Assembly (NCBI GenBank): GCA_022843845.1
Contig: JALHMW010000007.1
Span: forward strand, 62,001-126,000
Direction of reading: 5' to 3'
Length of the DNA stretch: 64,000 nucleotides
From: Archangium sp.
GTDB lineage: Bacteria > Myxococcota > Myxococcia > Myxococcales > Myxococcaceae
Part shown: positions 28,276 to 37,196 of the stretch, piece by piece
Position numbering within the stretch: position 1 is the first letter of the stretch
Layout: each line of letters begins with the position of its first letter
Notes under the pieces: model-generated
Databases searched by the model: none
The model's input: only the letters and a program-made list of their open reading frames with translations
What the model was told of the DNA's origin: nothing
Position numbers and translations under genes: made by a program

Positions 28276-28787
28276 GTGACGATGACATTTCAACTTGGGT
28301 GCCGCCGCACAGCCCAGCCACATCATGGGCTTTGAGAGATGAGCAAGCTGCCCAATCCGCAATCACGCAAGGAACTGCGTATCCACAACCGGTGCACACG
28401 GGGCGACGGACGGCGAAGTGCAAACTTCAGCGAATGCCTGACGGGCTTTCACTGGTTGAGAGAACGAAACCGGAAGCCGAGCCGCAGCTCCGGCGTGATC
28501 TTCGAGTTCGGTGAAGCCACAGGGAGTCCGCCAGACGGCGAAGGCCAGCTGGCGAGAGTGAAGAAGAACCGCTTCTTGGGCGTGTCTCGTCGCAGGCGGC
28601 GCAGCCGAGCTTCCGAATGGCTCCCCGGAGCCAGAGCAAGAGAGCCTCTCGAGCCTCGCCTGTCTTTTCCTGGCATCGCGGTGTTGGCGGCTCGCGAGAA
28701 GCCTTCGGCGAATCCCCGACCGCTCGTTCCCCGCATCATCGACTTCGCGCGCCCAGCAGTTCGTTGGGTGAGCCAGGACGACGCCCT
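28276..28787. other. 512-base stretch without a supported gene
   Basis: It serves as the upstream region of the minus-strand lipoprotein. Open frames on both strands lack the third-position GC bias seen in the real genes. A half-matching palindrome (GCAATCACGCAA, 28359-28370) sits 84 bases before that start. It may contain decayed coding sequence, but nothing is recognisable. Confidence 0.4.
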
Positions 28788-29477
28788 CTACCTGGCCAGG
28801 CGATCGAGCCGCGCTTCTGCCCGGCGCATCAGGGCCCTGTTCGCTGCGTGGAGCAGCACCGTCAGCAGCCCTCCCAACACGAGGGCGAGGGCCATCAGCA
28901 CAAAAGAGGTCCTGCGGCTCATCTCGACTCCCGCGGCGACGTGCAGCACCAGCGCGTACCCCAGGAAGGTGAAGAGCCCCACGCCGAGCATGGTGGCCTG
29001 CCGCCGAACCATCAGGCGTTGCCATTCGAGCCACCGTCGCACCAACCACGTCTGGGTGCGCACGTATTCCTCGCGATTGGCTTCCAGCGCGAGGGGACGA
29101 TGCCGGTCGCCGCAGCATCGAGCCACGTTGCGCCGATGCGCCGCCCAGAAGCCTGGAAAGGTCTCGGACTGATCGACGAACAGCCTCACCTTCTCCTGTG
29201 GCTGCCCGGGGAAGAGCCCGCCTGCGAGGTACGTGACGACCGCTCCGCCATCATCGAGCACGGTGACGAGCGTGAGATCAGCGTTGCTCCACTCAACCGA
29301 GACCTCGCACCACGTCGCTTCCCCCCACGCGCTGAAGACATCGTGCACGACTCGAACGGGGTCGACGAAGCCAGCCAGCTGCCAGAACTGGCCGAGGTGA
29401 ACGAAGCCCATGGCCTCGAGATGGGTCATCAGGTCGTCGGGCGTCCTCATGACCGCAGGGCCTTCCAGCCAGTCCAT
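28788..29477 (-). CDS. Hypothetical protein with two membrane helices
   Basis: 229 residues. The N-terminal ~150 residues look soluble (beta-rich, with many Trp and a CCGD pair). Two hydrophobic helices follow at about 161-180 and 190-210, then an Arg-rich tail. An alternative start at 29450 has a GGAAGG ribosome site. No family recognised. It is divergent from the 29633 gene, with a palindrome copy between them. Confidence 0.6.
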   Translation of the reverse strand: MDWLEGPAVMRTPDDLMTHLEAMGFVHLGQFWQLAGFVDPVRVVHDVFSAWGEATWCEVSVEWSNADLTLVTVLDDGGAVVTYLAGGLFPGQPQEKVRLFVDQSETFPGFWAAHRRNVARCCGDRHRPLALEANREEYVRTQTWLVRRWLEWQRLMVRRQATMLGVGLFTFLGYALVLHVAAGVEMSRRTSFVLMALALVLGGLLTVLLHAANRALMRRAEARLDRLAR

Positions 29478-29559
29478 CGTTCCTGGCAGAGCAGCCCGCG
29501 TGCCGAGGGGGCGCCATGAGGAATTGCGGTGATGCCCTGTGGCGGCGAAGGTCGATCGA

Positions 29560-29571
29560 GCAACCGATTGC
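29560..29571. promoter_or_regulatory. Palindrome GCAA-N4-TTGC, copy 3
   Basis: GCAACCGATTGC between divergent genes, 62 bases before the 29633 start and 83 bases before the 29477 start. Identical over 15 bases to copy 1. Confidence 0.6.
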
Positions 29572-29632
29572 GTGGTGGCGCTTCAGCCAGCCCGAATTGA
29601 CCCCTTGTGGCGCCCATGTCAGGTCGCTCGAC

Positions 29633-30274
29633 ATGAACGACGTCTTGCTCATCAGACCTCCCGACAGCTTCGGCCCAGCCGATCATCACGTGCTCGCGAG
29701 CGTCGCGCAGGGACCTGGCAGCAAGATTCTCGATCTGACGCGCCTGCCGGCCGTGCCGATCAACATCGCCGCCATCGTGACGGCCGGCTGGAGCGCTCCA
29801 AAGGGCTCGGTGGCTCGGCTCGCCATCGTGCTCGAGCTCGATGTCTGGGCCGTTGCACGGATGATGACGGCCGAACCAATTGGGAGACTGCGCGAGCAGG
29901 GTACCGACCTGCGGGTCCTCTATCGAACGCAGCTCGAGGCAGGGCTCGTGCACGTGTGGATCAAAGAAGGACTCGAGCCGGCCGGCGAGCTCACCAGGAC
30001 GCTGGAGCAGCTCGATACGGTGTGGGCTGGCTCACCGCTCGCGGCCAATGTCGTCGATGCGTACGGCGAACTCGTGGCGGCCGACGAGAGCCCGTCGAAG
30101 CCGCTTCATCTCGCGCGGCTCGCGTCGATCGCGTTGAAGTTCTGCGACCAGAGGCGCTCGCTCGACTACGCGCGCAAGGCACTCAGGGCGACCATGGACC
30201 GGAGCGACGCGGTTGCGAATCACGCACGAGCGCTGGCGCAAGCCGTCTCCCAGAAGCTCCTCGCCCAACACTGA
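29633..30274 (+). CDS. Hypothetical protein
   Basis: 213 residues, no signal peptide or membrane segment. The C-terminal half is helical and resembles a bacterial effector-associated or TPR-like region (ALKFCDQRRSLDYARKALRA). The start at 29633 was preferred because the upstream frame lacks coding bias and contains the palindrome. No family recognised. It converges on the 30284 gene, separated by nine bases. Confidence 0.6.
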   Translation: MNDVLLIRPPDSFGPADHHVLASVAQGPGSKILDLTRLPAVPINIAAIVTAGWSAPKGSVARLAIVLELDVWAVARMMTAEPIGRLREQGTDLRVLYRTQLEAGLVHVWIKEGLEPAGELTRTLEQLDTVWAGSPLAANVVDAYGELVAADESPSKPLHLARLASIALKFCDQRRSLDYARKALRATMDRSDAVANHARALAQAVSQKLLAQH

Positions 30275-30283
30275 GAGCCTGGG

Positions 30284-30817
30284 TCAGCCCAGCTCTGCCT
30301 GGCGCTTCGCTGCCAGCTCGAGGAAGGCTCGACGCACACCGCTCACCTCGTTCGCTGGAATCCGAATTCGTTTCAGGGAGTCACCGATCGACTTCATCGT
30401 ATCCCCGAGCTCCTGCTTGTTCCTCGCGCCTCCGATCAGCTTCTTGATGAACCCCACGACCTTCGGGTTCTTGAAGACGCCCGGTTGTTTGATTCGCTCG
30501 AAGATGCCCCTGATCAGCCGCTGGGGGCCCTTGTTCCGAAGCAGCCGCTCAGTCCCTGGACCGCCAATCTGGAAGGGGAGGCGTTCGACGCCTCTCGTGA
30601 GGTTCCCGCCGAGGTCGATGGTGGCGCGAGGGCCGCGAACCAGGCCCCCGCGACCGCCGGCTTGAATGGGTCCGCCGACTGGTCCGGGAACGCGTGAGGA
30701 GTCGCCTCTACGGACGTTGCCGTCGAGATCGATGCTGACGCGTGGGCCCCGAACCAGTCCACCGGCACCGCCGGCTTGAACGGGCAAGCGTTGAATGGGC
30801 TGCCTGACGATCTTCAT
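30284..30817 (-). CDS. Basic protein with Gly-rich internal repeat
   Basis: 177 residues, strongly basic. Two copies of a motif (GGLVRGPRVSIDLDGNVRRG at about 19-38 and GGLVRGPRATIDLGGNLTRG at about 57-76) are followed by a weaker third GG-x-G start. A Lys/Arg-rich helical C-terminus follows. No signal peptide. The acidic 81-residue gene lies 33 bases upstream on the same strand, so the two could form a charge-matched pair. Function unknown. Confidence 0.65.
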   Translation of the reverse strand: MKIVRQPIQRLPVQAGGAGGLVRGPRVSIDLDGNVRRGDSSRVPGPVGGPIQAGGRGGLVRGPRATIDLGGNLTRGVERLPFQIGGPGTERLLRNKGPQRLIRGIFERIKQPGVFKNPKVVGFIKKLIGGARNKQELGDTMKSIGDSLKRIRIPANEVSGVRRAFLELAAKRQAELG

Positions 30818-30850
30818 GGTGAGTTCCTCGATTGACCTGGGGGTGGGACT

Positions 30851-31096
30851 TCAGAGAACGACGGCTGGAACGCGACGAGCCTCGAACGAGTCTCTGGCAT
30901 CGGGCTCGTCTTCGATTGCCATCAGGATGGCCTCGAGGCCGCCTTCCGGTTCAGGAGCGTGCTCGTCGAGCTCGAGTTCGGGTTCCTTTGTCGGGTTCGC
31001 TTTGAACGAGCGGACCACTTCAAGGTAGGTCTCGACGGTGACGCCGAGAGCCTGAGCGATCTCGACGTCGGCGACATCTGGTGCGCGTGAACTCAT
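30851..31096 (-). CDS. Small acidic protein
   Basis: 81 residues from ATG at 31096 with an AGGGG ribosome site; longer in-frame starts were rejected because the palindrome and low coding bias lie upstream. The N-terminal part (DVEIAQALGVTVETYLEVV) could be a helix-turn-helix-like segment. The C-terminal half is very acidic (ELELDEHAPEPEG). It precedes the basic repeat protein. A palindrome copy lies 72 bases upstream. Confidence 0.6.
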   Translation of the reverse strand: MSSRAPDVADVEIAQALGVTVETYLEVVRSFKANPTKEPELELDEHAPEPEGGLEAILMAIEDEPDARDSFEARRVPAVVL

Positions 31097-31167
31097 GCCC
31101 AACCCCTGAGCAATCAGCGCGCCAGGTGTCTTTTCCCACGGTTGGAAAGGCACTCGCCACGACCTGG

Positions 31168-31179
31168 GCAACTGGTTGC
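31168..31179. promoter_or_regulatory. Palindrome GCAA-N4-TTGC, copy 4
   Basis: GCAACTGGTTGC, 72 bases upstream of the 31096 start (minus strand). Confidence 0.6.
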
Positions 31180-31320
31180 TCGATAGGGCTGCGCTCCGCC
31201 GCTCCACCTCAACGCCTCGGCTCCCCCACTTCGACCTCTTCATTGACCTGCTGCCGGCGACGCGAACGTTGGCCCCACCCTCGACGTGCCACGCGTTCCC
31301 ATTCCCCGTCGGCGCAATGA

Positions 31321-31599
31321 GTCGAAAGAGACAGGCACCTCGAGCCCGCCGCCCGCTACACCAGCGCGATGTTCGAGAGCCTCGAGCGCCCGGGGACGGT
31401 GGTGCTCACGGTCGCGAACGCCGAGTCGAGTCGAGCCATCGTCGAGGCGACGATCGACCCGGCCTCCGACCGCGCCCTCCAACGAAGGTTCGCGCTCGTG
31501 CGTGCACTCCAACCGTCGTTCGGTGGGCGAGGTGTCGAGGTGGTTCGGCTGGTGGTGCCTGCTCGCGGCATTGCCTCGAGCATGGCGCCGCCGAGTCGA
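31321..31599 (+). other. Coding-like fragment in frame with the next gene
   Basis: After a TGA at 31318 the frame is open and shows strong third-position GC bias through about 31560, with a protein-like sequence (FESLERPGTVVLTVANAES). It has no stop before the lipoprotein start at 31681, but the lipoprotein signal there makes a fusion unlikely. It may be a gene remnant whose tail became the promoter region. Confidence 0.35.
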
Positions 31600-31611
31600 G
31601 CAATGGCTTGC
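31600..31611. promoter_or_regulatory. Palindrome GCAA-N4-TTGC, copy 5
   Basis: GCAATGGCTTGC, 70 bases before the lipoprotein start at 31681, which opens a four-gene operon. The shared 16-base block follows at 31633-31648. Confidence 0.6.
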
Positions 31612-31680
31612 GTGGTCGTTCGCCCAAGCCAGCGGGACGAGGAGACTCGCGTTGGTCGCGGTCGTGCATCGAGTGCCGTC

Positions 31681-32901
31681 ATGCGCCGCGTCGCCTCTCT
31701 CGTTCTGCTGTGGGTCGCCGCCGGCTGTGAAGGCGTGGCCAGGATGCCGCCGGCTCGCGGGGGCCTCGATGCCGGGGTCGTGGCTCCCGTCGACACGACC
31801 TTCTGGCTTCACCAGTCCGAACCGCTCGAGCTGCCCGAGATGTCGTGGACGTTGCCGGTTTCGGCAGGGCCCCGGCTTCACGTCACCACCGCGCGGGGCG
31901 AGGTCCTCGTGGGTGGCGCTGACGGCCTCCACCAGCTCCTCGCAGACGGTGGCAGTCAGGAGCTGCACCCCGGCGAAGTGACGGGCCTCGCCACGCTCCC
32001 GTCCGGCGACGCGCTGGTGCTCAAACCGAGCGGTGCCTTCGTTCGCACTGGAACGCTCCTGCGTCCCAACGAGCTCTCGATGTCCCTGCCGCCGAGCGCG
32101 TCTTTGCTGCGCAGCGAAGGCTCTCGGCTGTGGTTCTCGACGCCCGCGGCGATCGTCCGGCTCGATGGAGCGTCGCTGACGTCGTTCTCGGTGCCTGCCG
32201 TCGGAAGCCTCCAGGGCCCCGTCGCGGGCGTCATGGTGGCGCAGGCCGGCGACCGCCTGCTGGCGCTGAGAGAGCGTGGCGCGTCGATCGAGCTTCAGTC
32301 GCTCAGCGACGAGGTCTCCATCGTCCGGGCAGTGCCGCTGCGAAACGGTGCGTTTCTGGCGTCCGACGAGAGCGGCCTTGTGTCGTGTCGTGAAGTGCAG
32401 GACGGCGGAGCCCTCTGGCGCGCCGTCTGGGTCGGCGACGCAGATGCGGGTGCCCCGTTGCACGGCGAGCTGCTCGGCGTCGACCCCGAGAGCGGCGCTG
32501 CGTGGCTGCGGGTCGACGGCGGGCTCGCGCGCCTCGACGAAGACAGGCTCGCGGCTCGGCCGATGGAGTCGTTCACGGCCTTTGCCGTCGACACCAACGG
32601 GGCGGTGCTCCTCCGAACCGCCACGGGCGTGGTGCGGCTGGGGTCGGAGGCTCCCGTGCGTTTCTCCGATCAGGTGCGACCGCTCTCGCAGGCGCGCTGC
32701 GTGTCCTGTCATCGACAGAGCGGCGTGGCGCTGCCGGTGCTCGAGACGGCGGCGCAGTGGCGCGAGCACATCGACACCATTCTCCTTCGGGTGAGCCCCA
32801 CGATCGCCGAGGGCCTGCGAATGCCCCGTGGTGACAGCGCCCTGCTCGAAGCCGACCTCACCCGCCTTCGCCGCTGGAAACAGGAGGGCTTTCGCCCATG
32901 A
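31681..32901 (+). CDS. Lipoprotein with C-terminal haem motif
   Basis: 406 residues. Lipobox VAAGC within MRRVASLVLLWVAAGC. The middle is a repeating beta-rich region that may be a propeller. The C-terminus carries a cytochrome-like segment: VRPLSQARCVSCHRQSG with CVSCH, then an amphipathic end RLRRWKQEGF typical of short c-type cytochrome domains. It overlaps the next gene by four bases (ATGA). Likely an exported single-haem protein and the first member of the operon 31681-36706. Confidence 0.75.
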   Translation: MRRVASLVLLWVAAGCEGVARMPPARGGLDAGVVAPVDTTFWLHQSEPLELPEMSWTLPVSAGPRLHVTTARGEVLVGGADGLHQLLADGGSQELHPGEVTGLATLPSGDALVLKPSGAFVRTGTLLRPNELSMSLPPSASLLRSEGSRLWFSTPAAIVRLDGASLTSFSVPAVGSLQGPVAGVMVAQAGDRLLALRERGASIELQSLSDEVSIVRAVPLRNGAFLASDESGLVSCREVQDGGALWRAVWVGDADAGAPLHGELLGVDPESGAAWLRVDGGLARLDEDRLAARPMESFTAFAVDTNGAVLLRTATGVVRLGSEAPVRFSDQVRPLSQARCVSCHRQSGVALPVLETAAQWREHIDTILLRVSPTIAEGLRMPRGDSALLEADLTRLRRWKQEGFRP

Positions 32902-34535
32902 GAATCGTCCTCGCGTTCAGTTGTCTCCTCGCGGCGATCGCCAGTGCACAGCAGGTCTGCTCGATCGAGACGGTGTCGACCGAGCTTCAATACCTGCGGC
33001 GGTTGACCCTCGACCTCTCAGGGCGCGTTCCGTCGGCGGACGAACTCCAGGCAGTGCTTTCGTCGTCGCGAGTGGCGCCGTCGACCGTCGATGCGCTCCT
33101 CGAGCCTGCGGTGATCAAACTGCAACTGCGCAGGCTGGTGCGGCAGCAGCTTCAGGCCAACATCAGCTTGCCCCTTCAGAACGACTTCGCGTTGAGCCGA
33201 ACGACTGCCGCCGATGTCGGGTTGCCTGTCAGTGACGCGCTCTGGGTCGTGAATCGGTCGCAGACGTACCGCCCCAGGGTCAACGGGCCGGCAACCGAAC
33301 GGGTGCCCTGTTGGGATGAGCCACAGACCGCCTTCGACCCGCAGGGGCGCCCGATCGCGACCGCCCGCGCCGATGGGTACCTTCGCGAGGGGTGGCTCCT
33401 CGTTCACCCCTATTGGGAGGCGGACCCGACCGCGACGGTGAAGATCTGCGCGTTCGATGCGCAGACCGCCCTGCGCGTGACGCTTCAAGACGGTCGTCAG
33501 CTCTCGTGTGCAGACCACGCCTCGGTCTACCTGGCGCCCGCGTGTGGCTGTGGCCCCGACCTGCAGTGGTGCCAGGGCCAGCGGGCTGATGGGCAGTACA
33601 CCGAGACGATGATCAACCAGGCCTTCACCGAGCAGGCGATGCGGCTGGTGGACCGGATCGTCGATGAGGCGCGGCCGTGGAGCGAACTGCTCACATTTCG
33701 AGAACTCGAGGTGAACGGACCGCTGGCACATTGGCTTCGCTTCCAGACGGGGACATCGACCGAGTTCTCGAGCCGCGCAGACCTGGGCTTCACGCCGCCG
33801 GCCCTCGCTTTCACGGACCCACGCTGGACGCAGGTGACGTTGACGGGCCGCGCGTCGGGCGTGCTGACGACGCCGTTCTATCTGTTGAAGTTCGCGTCCA
33901 ACCGGGCTCGGGCGAACCAGTTCTTCAACGCGTTCACCTGTACGCCGCTCCAGGCCCCCGGCGGAGGCCTCCCGAACGCCACGGACCCGTGCAGTCGCGA
34001 GCCTGACCTCGCCAGGCGCTGTGGGTGCTCGGCGTGTCACTCGTCGCTCGAGCCGGCCGCAGCCTCATGGGGGCGCTACGTCGAACGTGGAACCTGGGAG
34101 TTGACCGACGCCGAGTTCCCCTCGACGAACCCGGCGTGCATCTCTCCTGACGGCGGCCTTCAGGCGGTGAGCGCCAACTGTCAGACGCACTACCGCGTGG
34201 TGGCGCTGAGCGCCGCCGAGGTGCCATTCGTCGGTCAGCTGAAAGGCAGGTTGTTTCTCGACGCCGAGGGCCGAGCGAGGTTCGAGGCGGGCCCGTCGCG
34301 ATGGGCGACGCAGTCCATCGCCAGCGGCGCCTACGCCGAGTGCACGGTTCGAAAGCTCTGGGAGTCCTTCGTGGGTCGGCCCTTCGTCGAAGAGCTCGAC
34401 GACGAGCAGGCCCAGCTCGCGCGCCTCAAGAGCGACTTCATCGACAGCAACCACGACATGCGGCAGCTGCTTCGCGCCATCGTGACGTCGAAACAGTACC
34501 GAAATGCCGAGTTCCCTCGAGGCGGTGCACGATGA
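32898..34535 (+). CDS. DUF1549-like exported protein with CxxCH motif
   Basis: 545 residues with a signal peptide (MRIVLAFSCLLAAIASA). The opening region (YLRRLTLDLSGRVPSADEL) matches the start of DUF1549-type planctomycete cytochrome-associated proteins. A CSACHSS haem-type motif lies in the second half, along with many other Cys residues. It overlaps its neighbours on both sides by four bases. Periplasmic or surface location inferred; the activity is unknown. Confidence 0.7.
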   Translation: MRIVLAFSCLLAAIASAQQVCSIETVSTELQYLRRLTLDLSGRVPSADELQAVLSSSRVAPSTVDALLEPAVIKLQLRRLVRQQLQANISLPLQNDFALSRTTAADVGLPVSDALWVVNRSQTYRPRVNGPATERVPCWDEPQTAFDPQGRPIATARADGYLREGWLLVHPYWEADPTATVKICAFDAQTALRVTLQDGRQLSCADHASVYLAPACGCGPDLQWCQGQRADGQYTETMINQAFTEQAMRLVDRIVDEARPWSELLTFRELEVNGPLAHWLRFQTGTSTEFSSRADLGFTPPALAFTDPRWTQVTLTGRASGVLTTPFYLLKFASNRARANQFFNAFTCTPLQAPGGGLPNATDPCSREPDLARRCGCSACHSSLEPAAASWGRYVERGTWELTDAEFPSTNPACISPDGGLQAVSANCQTHYRVVALSAAEVPFVGQLKGRLFLDAEGRARFEAGPSRWATQSIASGAYAECTVRKLWESFVGRPFVEELDDEQAQLARLKSDFIDSNHDMRQLLRAIVTSKQYRNAEFPRGGAR

Positions 34536-35287
34536 AGCGCGTCCTCGGTGTGATGGTGCTCACGTCACTGAGCTGCTCGCTGAGCGAGTTCTTCGAGCCC
34601 GAGGTGCACGTGGTGGTGGTGCGCCCTGCAGAGCAGCCTGTCATTCCCGATCATTGGACAACCGTCTCAGAAGACGCAGGCGTGGCGAGTGTGTTGCCAA
34701 CAGCGCTTGGCAGGCGCACGCGCCGACAGTCGGTCGAGCAATTGCGCAACAGCTTCCCGGTGCTCTTTGGCGATACCTGGCGACTCCCCATCACCGTTGG
34801 CTTGCCTGATGGCGGGACCGGTCCGATTCCCCTGCCAGATGGCGGCGAAGTCTCGATCTTCCCCCTCGAACTCATCGCGCCCGTGCTGGGTGAAGCGGAC
34901 TTCATTACCGAGAACCGCGAGTCACTCGACGTGACGCCGTCGTTCCTCAAGTTCATGGACAACGCCGCGGCCAACCTCTGTGTCAACCGCGTCTTCAAGG
35001 ACCTGAGTGAGCCGAACGAAGCCAGTCGACGGTTCGTGAAGTTCCGCGCTCTGACTGGGGCGACGCTCGCCGAGCGCGAGGCTGCGATGCGCCGCACGCT
35101 GCGCTGGGTGCGTTTGACGTTTCACGCGGTCTACGTGCCCGAAACCGACACCGCCTCGATCGCCGATCTCGAGACGTTGCATGCCGACATGATTCGAAAA
35201 GCGCCGTACCCAAACCAGGCAGAGCTCGTCGCCTGGTCATCAGTCTGCGTTCAAGTCGTCACCGACCCTGCCTTCACCCTGTACTGA
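34532..35287 (+). CDS. Predicted lipoprotein in cytochrome-like operon
   Basis: 251 residues; lipobox LTSLSC within the first 15 residues. ATGA overlap with the upstream gene fixes the start. The mature part is mixed alpha/beta with no recognised family. The four-gene arrangement suggests it anchors or assists the neighbouring exported proteins. The next gene follows nine bases later. Confidence 0.7.
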   Translation: MKRVLGVMVLTSLSCSLSEFFEPEVHVVVVRPAEQPVIPDHWTTVSEDAGVASVLPTALGRRTRRQSVEQLRNSFPVLFGDTWRLPITVGLPDGGTGPIPLPDGGEVSIFPLELIAPVLGEADFITENRESLDVTPSFLKFMDNAAANLCVNRVFKDLSEPNEASRRFVKFRALTGATLAEREAAMRRTLRWVRLTFHAVYVPETDTASIADLETLHADMIRKAPYPNQAELVAWSSVCVQVVTDPAFTLY

Positions 35288-35296
35288 GGACGAGCC

Positions 35297-36706
35297 ATGA
35301 ACCTGAGCAGACGCAGTCTCTTTCGTGCCCTGGGCTCGTTGACCGCATCGACGGCCCTTGCCCAGCTGGCGCGGCCCGGTGTGGCGAACGCTGCACCCTT
35401 CGAAGACCGCTCGTTTCTCTTCGTCGAGTTCGCCGGAGCCTGGGACATCACCATGTCTCTCGACCCTCGCGACCCGGGGCAGTTCCCCGACTCGGCGCGT
35501 GACTCGACCCGCATCGAGCTGGGGTGGAACCGGTTGCCTCAGGAGTACTCGCGCGCCCTGGTTCCAGGGACGAACAGCGCCCTGCGGTTTGGCCCCGCCA
35601 TCGGGCGGCTGGCGACGCAGGCGTCGAACATGTGCCTGGTGCGAGGCATGTCGATGGACACGCTCACGCACCCGGTCGGGACGAGGTATTTCCTCACTGG
35701 CAAGCCTCCGGCGGGGCTCATCGCGCGCGGCAATTCCATCGGCAGCGAGCTGGCCGATCAGCTCGTCACTGCGGGGCGGCCGTTGCCAGAGCCGGTGCCG
35801 CACCTCGTGGTGGACTCGGAGTCGTACTACGCAGGCAGCCAGACGAAGGCGCGGCCGTTCCGCACGGGCTCCCGCAACATCTACCAGCTGGTGCTCTCGT
35901 TCCGGGAAGACGCGTTCGACGTCTTTGGAGACGCCGTGCTCCGCGGGATGAGTACGACAGCCGATGGCGGCGTGAACCTGTCGCGGGCCTACCGCGCCGC
36001 CGGGAAGACCTGCGACCCGGTCGGTCTCAATGCGCTGGGCGCCCATGACAGCTACCGCGACGCGCAGCTCCAGGTCGCGGCGATGCTCCAGCAAGACCTC
36101 GGTCGCCTGTTCGATTTCCAATCGCTGTCAAATCCTGACGCCATCGAGCTCTTTACCCGGTACCGCGCAGACCGTCTGGGAACGCCCGGGTGTGTTGCTG
36201 CCGTCGCTCGCCAGGCGCTCAAGTACCACGTGTCGCGCTTCGTCTCGGTCAGGTTGCAAGACGGGCTCGACACCCACACGGGTCGGTGGGCGGCGGAGCA
36301 GCCGAGGCTGTTGCGAGAGGGGTTCGATGCGTTGACGACCTTGCTGGAAGATCTGCAGACCATCGACGACACCCGCCGGGGCGGCAAGCTCATCGACCAC
36401 ACGACGGTGGTGGTGTTCAGCGAGTTCAGCCGAACGCCGTATCTCAACGCGGCCGGCGGTCGTGACCACTCGCTCACCAACGCGTGCATGTTGTTCGGCG
36501 CAGGCGTGCCGAAGAACCGCGTGGTGGGTGCGTCGACCGACGTCGGCATGGAGCCCCAGCCGGTCGACGAGGTGACGGGTCAGGTGTCGTCGGCTGCGAA
36601 CGCGGTGGTGATCAAGCCGGAGCAGGTGCTGGCGTCGGTGCTCGAGTCAGCAGGGTTCTCGAGCGCCCCGCTTCGGGCGAGTGGGTTGCGCTGTCTGAAG
36701 GCCTAG
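35297..36706 (+). CDS. DUF1501-family Tat-exported protein
   Basis: 469 residues. Tat signal (LSRRSLFRALGS...ANA). DUF1501 features include FVEFAGAWD near the start, FSEFSRTP and GGRDHSLTNACMLFG near the C-terminus, reminiscent of sulfatase/alkaline-phosphatase superfamily members. DUF1501 genes are commonly next to DUF1549/DUF1553-type genes, as here. It probably forms a functional pair with the 32898 product. The reaction is unproven. Confidence 0.85.
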   Translation: MNLSRRSLFRALGSLTASTALAQLARPGVANAAPFEDRSFLFVEFAGAWDITMSLDPRDPGQFPDSARDSTRIELGWNRLPQEYSRALVPGTNSALRFGPAIGRLATQASNMCLVRGMSMDTLTHPVGTRYFLTGKPPAGLIARGNSIGSELADQLVTAGRPLPEPVPHLVVDSESYYAGSQTKARPFRTGSRNIYQLVLSFREDAFDVFGDAVLRGMSTTADGGVNLSRAYRAAGKTCDPVGLNALGAHDSYRDAQLQVAAMLQQDLGRLFDFQSLSNPDAIELFTRYRADRLGTPGCVAAVARQALKYHVSRFVSVRLQDGLDTHTGRWAAEQPRLLREGFDALTTLLEDLQTIDDTRRGGKLIDHTTVVVFSEFSRTPYLNAAGGRDHSLTNACMLFGAGVPKNRVVGASTDVGMEPQPVDEVTGQVSSAANAVVIKPEQVLASVLESAGFSSAPLRASGLRCLKA

Positions 36707-36751
36707 GAGTCGCGTTCTGCGACGGGCGACGCTCCCTCGCCCCGAGCACTT

Positions 36752-36826
36752 CGAAAGACGCTCCAGCCCCGCGTCGGCCAGGGCCTCGATGCGCCGAATC
36801 GGATGGTCGTGCGGAAGCCGCTGCTC
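36752..36826 (-). pseudogene. Relic of an IS5/IS1182-type transposase
   Basis: The minus-strand translation EQRLPHDHPIRRIEALADAG, continuing LERLS, matches the N-terminal region of DUF772-type transposases; compare LIPAEHPARRIKKLSDE in the intact element at 40537. Both sides lose similarity, so only about 75 bases of decayed coding remain. The rest of 36707-37196 holds no supported gene. Confidence 0.55.
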
Positions 36827-36976
36827 CGGCCTCGTTCCTGAGCATCGCGTGCCTGCTTGTTCACGTCGCTCCGCATGGCGCGGCAGCCACGCCACGAAGG
36901 CACCTGTCGATCCGCCCCGGGCGTCTTTCAACACCCTGCAAGACGTCGCCAACTCCGGAGCATCGAAGCACTGGAG

Positions 36977-37001
36977 TCAGCCGGTTCGTGAACCCGGCTG
37001 A
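36977..37001. terminator. Hairpin between convergent genes
   Basis: TCAGCCGG (36977-36984) pairs with CCGGCTGA (36994-37001), extended by TTC/GAA with a bulged C. It lies between the DUF1501 stop and the convergent 37197 gene; a bidirectional terminator is plausible. No T-run. Confidence 0.45.
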
Positions 37002-37196
37002 TCAACTGACCCCTCGCTGCAGGAAGAGGACTGAGGCGTCATGAGCGTCGATCGAGGCCTCGCGCGGGCGTTCAGCTCGTCCGCATCGTCGCTTCGCAGC
37101 CTGGTCGTCACTCCCGATCCAGGGCGCTGACACGCAGAGGCGGGTGAAGGGCGCCGTGAGGTGGCGAGCGCCGTTCGAAGGCGACTCCAGGCTGCT

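Noticed and set aside
31240..32769. 509-residue open frame on the minus strand
   Set aside because: It is a shadow of the lipoprotein gene on the plus strand; composition is Arg/His-rich with no family match.
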